29,757 bases of DNA, from positions 30,015-59,771 of the forward strand of contig NW_014578167.1 of assembly GCF_000485595.1 (NCBI RefSeq), read 5' to 3'. Positions within the stretch are counted from its first letter, which is position 1. Every line of letters starts with the position of its first letter. The translations under genes were made by a program, and so were the position numbers. The notes under the pieces are model-generated. The model worked only from the letters and a program-made list of their open reading frames with translations, was not told the origin of the DNA and made no database searches. This document shows, piece after piece, positions 28,050 to 29,757 of this stretch. The DNA is from Priapulus caudatus. Taxonomy: Eukaryota > Priapulida > Priapulimorpha > Priapulimorphida > Priapulidae.

Positions 28050-28058
28050 GGTGTGACC

Positions 28059-28186
28059 CAACCAAACAATTTTTTAAATTTAAATATCACACGAATAACA
28101 TATTTTAGTTATAAAATTAATTAGTAGGCTAGAGTGCATTTAGTTTTCCCACTTTCCCGATATTTAATTATTACAACAAGATGGAC
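28059..28186. other. AT-rich spacer before gypsy copy 3
   Basis: No gene or repeat seen. No THAP exon on either strand. Confidence 0.5.
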
Positions 28187-28462
28187 ACTAGATAGTGCTC
28201 GGCTAGCGAAACTAACGACTTTCCCGCCTTGGCATAACATGGCGGCTACGCCTACTGGACTTGCGTCTACTACCACTTCTGAACGCTTGGTTGGATCAAA
28301 ATACTCCTCTGTGCACACGCTGGTCAGTTTATGCTTGAGGTCATCAAGTGCTTTCTGGTGCACACATGTCTTCTCCCATTGAGCACTTTTATGTGCAAGT
28401 TCACAGAGTGCAGACGTCACATCAGAATAATTTGGTATAAACCTGGATACATATTGTGCCAT
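28187..28462 (-). pseudogene. Gypsy RNase H, N-terminal part (copy 3)
   Basis: Reads MAQYVSRFIPNYSDVTSALC (end of RT connection), then QKALDDLKHKLTSVCTEEYF and SEVVVDASPVGVAAMLCQGG with the first RNase H catalytic Asp, then VVSFASRALS, after which non-element sequence begins. The Glu and remaining Asp residues are lost with the truncation. Confidence 0.85.
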
Positions 28463-28703
28463 CCTTAGTAGCGATCTGACTTCACTTGCGCTCTGGGGTA
28501 CACTAGCATTTACGATACCAGATATCTTCCTAGGATCGGCAGCGATCCCGTCACTGCTGAAAATGTGTCCGTAGAAAGTAACTTGTTTCTGTCCAAACCT
28601 GCATTTGTCCTTATTCAGCTTTAAGTTGGCTTGTTCAAGTCGCTCTAGTACCGCTTTCAGGTTTTTGTCGTGCTATTCTTGGGTTTGTCCATACACAATG
28701 ATG

Positions 28704-28994
28704 TCATCTGACATGTTTTTGCATCCCTTTAAACCGGATAACACTCCTGATAGTGCATTCTGAAAGATCTCCAACATGCGTTGAGAATGTCATAATGTAT
28801 CGACTCTCAGGTTGGAATTCCAGTTGATGATACGTCGACCTTAAATCCAGCACACTAAAAACTGATGCACCATTCAAGTCTGTGATCAGCTCGTCGATTG
28901 TCGGCATGACATGTTTTGTGCGTTTTACGGCTTCATTCGCTTTCCTCATGTCCACACATATCCGAACCTCATTGTTCTTCTTTGGTACCACCAC
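28704..28994 (-). pseudogene. Gypsy reverse transcriptase, palm with internal deletion (copy 3)
   Basis: Reads MVVPKKNNEVRICVDMRKAN, then MPTIDELITDLNGASVFSVL DL with the first catalytic Asp, and YIMTFSTHVG, all standard gypsy RT. Directly afterwards the sequence jumps to DNA for the F-Q-N helix (GAGATCTTTCAGAATGC), so the conserved segment of about 17 codons with the F-G motif is missing and the frame changes. The catalytic box downstream can be read from DNA in another phase as NMSDDIIVYG near 28695-28730. The enzyme cannot be active as it stands. Confidence 0.85.
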
Positions 28995-29021
28995 AAATGG
29001 GCTGACCCATGGCGTTGGATC

Positions 29022-29378
29022 TTATAACGTTCGATTCTTATCGTTGGATCGTTGGATATATTTGGATCGTTTTCTACCCTTCTCGATAACGTCCATTTCT
29101 TTGAGTTTGTCCAGTTCCCTCTCGACAGCTTTCCTTGCGTGGAATGGAATACGTCGATGTGGTTGTTGCTTTGGCTCCACATTCTCGTCGATGTATAACT
29201 TCACCTGTATGTTTTCCGCTTTGCCCATACCCTTGAAGATGTTCGGAAACTTTCCGGCTATCGTTTGCATCTTAGATGTCACACTCTGTGCTACATGTAT
29301 AATGCCTAGATCTTCAGCTGCTCTGTAGCCTAAAGGGTTACCTGTGCTGCCATCTACAACATGAATATTAGTCTCCAC
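29022..29378 (-). pseudogene. Gypsy region between protease and RT (copy 3)
   Basis: A 118-residue frame: NPLGYRAAEDLGIIHVAQSV, KFPNIFKGMGKAENIQVKLY IDENVEPKQQPHRRIPFHAR then AVERELDKLKEMDVIEKG. This is the usual lead-in to the RT fingers (PHRRIPFHxR, ELxKLxxxDVIE). The frame shifts near 29060, before the fingers strand read in the next frame (28946-29182). Confidence 0.85.
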
Positions 29379-29393
29379 AACCTTCTTGTCATA

Positions 29394-29747
29394 CTATATC
29401 TTGGTTATAAGTACTCCAATGGTAGGCAAAGGGTTTCTTGAGCCATAAGGGTAAACCTTAGTCATCGGTTGTTGAAACAGCAGTGGCACGTGGGAGGGCC
29501 CCTTTAACCGGTTGAAAGTTTTGCTGTCTATGATGTTCACTGATGCCCCTGTGTCAACAGTCATTCTTACGACTTTCCCTACAATCTTTACGTCGCACGT
29601 TGGTAGCTTGTCCCCGTGCTGTCTCGCGCCAAACGTGTACTCATCGTCCGAGGAATCCGACTGATGTGCTTCCATCTCCGCTGTAGAATGCTTGTCCTCT
29701 GTGACGTGATACGCTGACTGTTCTCTTCTCTGTCTTGATCTACACAC
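29394..29747 (-). pseudogene. Gypsy aspartic protease and end of gag knuckle (copy 3)
   Basis: Begins at the right edge with FAAVCRSRQRREQ, the last part of a C-x2-C-x4-H-x4-C zinc knuckle, followed by an acidic linker. Then come KLPTCDVKIVGKVVRMTVDT and GASVNIID, in which DTGAS is the active site of a retropepsin-like protease that matures the polyprotein. The domain is intact; the frame ends near 29394 just before the next part. Confidence 0.85.
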
Positions 29748-29757
29748 TGCAGCGAAG

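Larger units (their letters stand above)
28187..29757 (-). mobile_element. Ty3/gypsy retrotransposon copy 3, truncated inside RNase H
   Basis: The cleanest copy. It enters from the right edge within the gag zinc knuckle and runs through protease, RT and part of RNase H. At 28187 similarity to copies 1 and 2 stops abruptly (ACTAGATAGTG is the last shared word), so the 3' half with integrase is missing. Frames are broken a few times but domains are readable. The truncated end abuts AT-rich DNA next to the P-element-like gene. Confidence 0.85.

Noticed and set aside
28882-29328. Plus-strand open frame of 148 codons
   Set aside because: Antisense of gypsy RT in copy 3.

Overview
This window looks like metazoan, probably invertebrate, nuclear DNA. 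It has short exons with GT/AG borders, THAP, MADF and BESS domain exons, a doublecortin-like (CaMK-group) kinase fragment, long AT-rich introns, simple repeats, and very many transposable elements of typical animal families. No bacterial operon, phage, tRNA, rRNA or CRISPR array was seen. I cannot name the species; a sponge, cnidarian or other marine invertebrate is only a guess.

Layout. 1-2600: a minus-strand THAP-domain gene (start near 2529, exons at 772-879, 559-609 and 112-332, running off the left edge) with a solo LTR (1062-2029, 5-bp target duplication) in its intron. 2700-2750: a compact promoter-like cluster (ETS, CRE and NRF-1-like sites) between that gene and a plus-strand MADF exon at 2955-3049. 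3106-3676: a broken PIF/Harbinger transposase. 3697 to about 7250: an RTE-like LINE (endonuclease, reverse transcriptase, C-terminal tail), minus strand. 7760-7806: the start of a BESS exon, cut short. About 8040-12600: a Ty3/gypsy copy so full of one-base indels that no frame survives. 12724-13456: a plus-strand ORF pair of an unnamed, probably repeat-borne protein family. 13493-13738: a near-perfect foldback MITE. 14535-15284: two exons of a DCLK-like kinase.

15421-22620 repeats the series found at 6529-14290: LINE 5' end, BESS exon, gypsy copy, unknown ORF, MITE. It again has dense indels, except for clean islands at about 16551-16925 and 17650-18580. I think much of both copies is uncorrected long-read gap fill, and the apparent tandem duplication may be partly or wholly an assembly artefact.

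22634-27869: a foldback element of about 765 bp, then a decayed P-element/THAP9-like transposase gene on the minus strand. Eight exon pieces can be followed from protein similarity plus splice sites and phase. It carries in-frame stops, a frameshift and a CR1/L2-group LINE inserted in one exon. Next come a 95-bp mini element with 9-bp identical flanks (27955-28049) and a third gypsy copy (28187 to the right edge).

How the parts relate: the only candidate cellular genes are the THAP gene, the MADF/BESS gene (possibly one gene split by insertions) and the kinase; domesticated or transposon origin cannot be excluded for the first two. All three gypsy copies share the same deletion inside the reverse transcriptase, so they come from one already defective parent. 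I found no convincing new multi-gene system. The best leads are the THAP/MADF head-to-head pair, the palindromic MITE, the shared defective gypsy lineage, and the assembly question.
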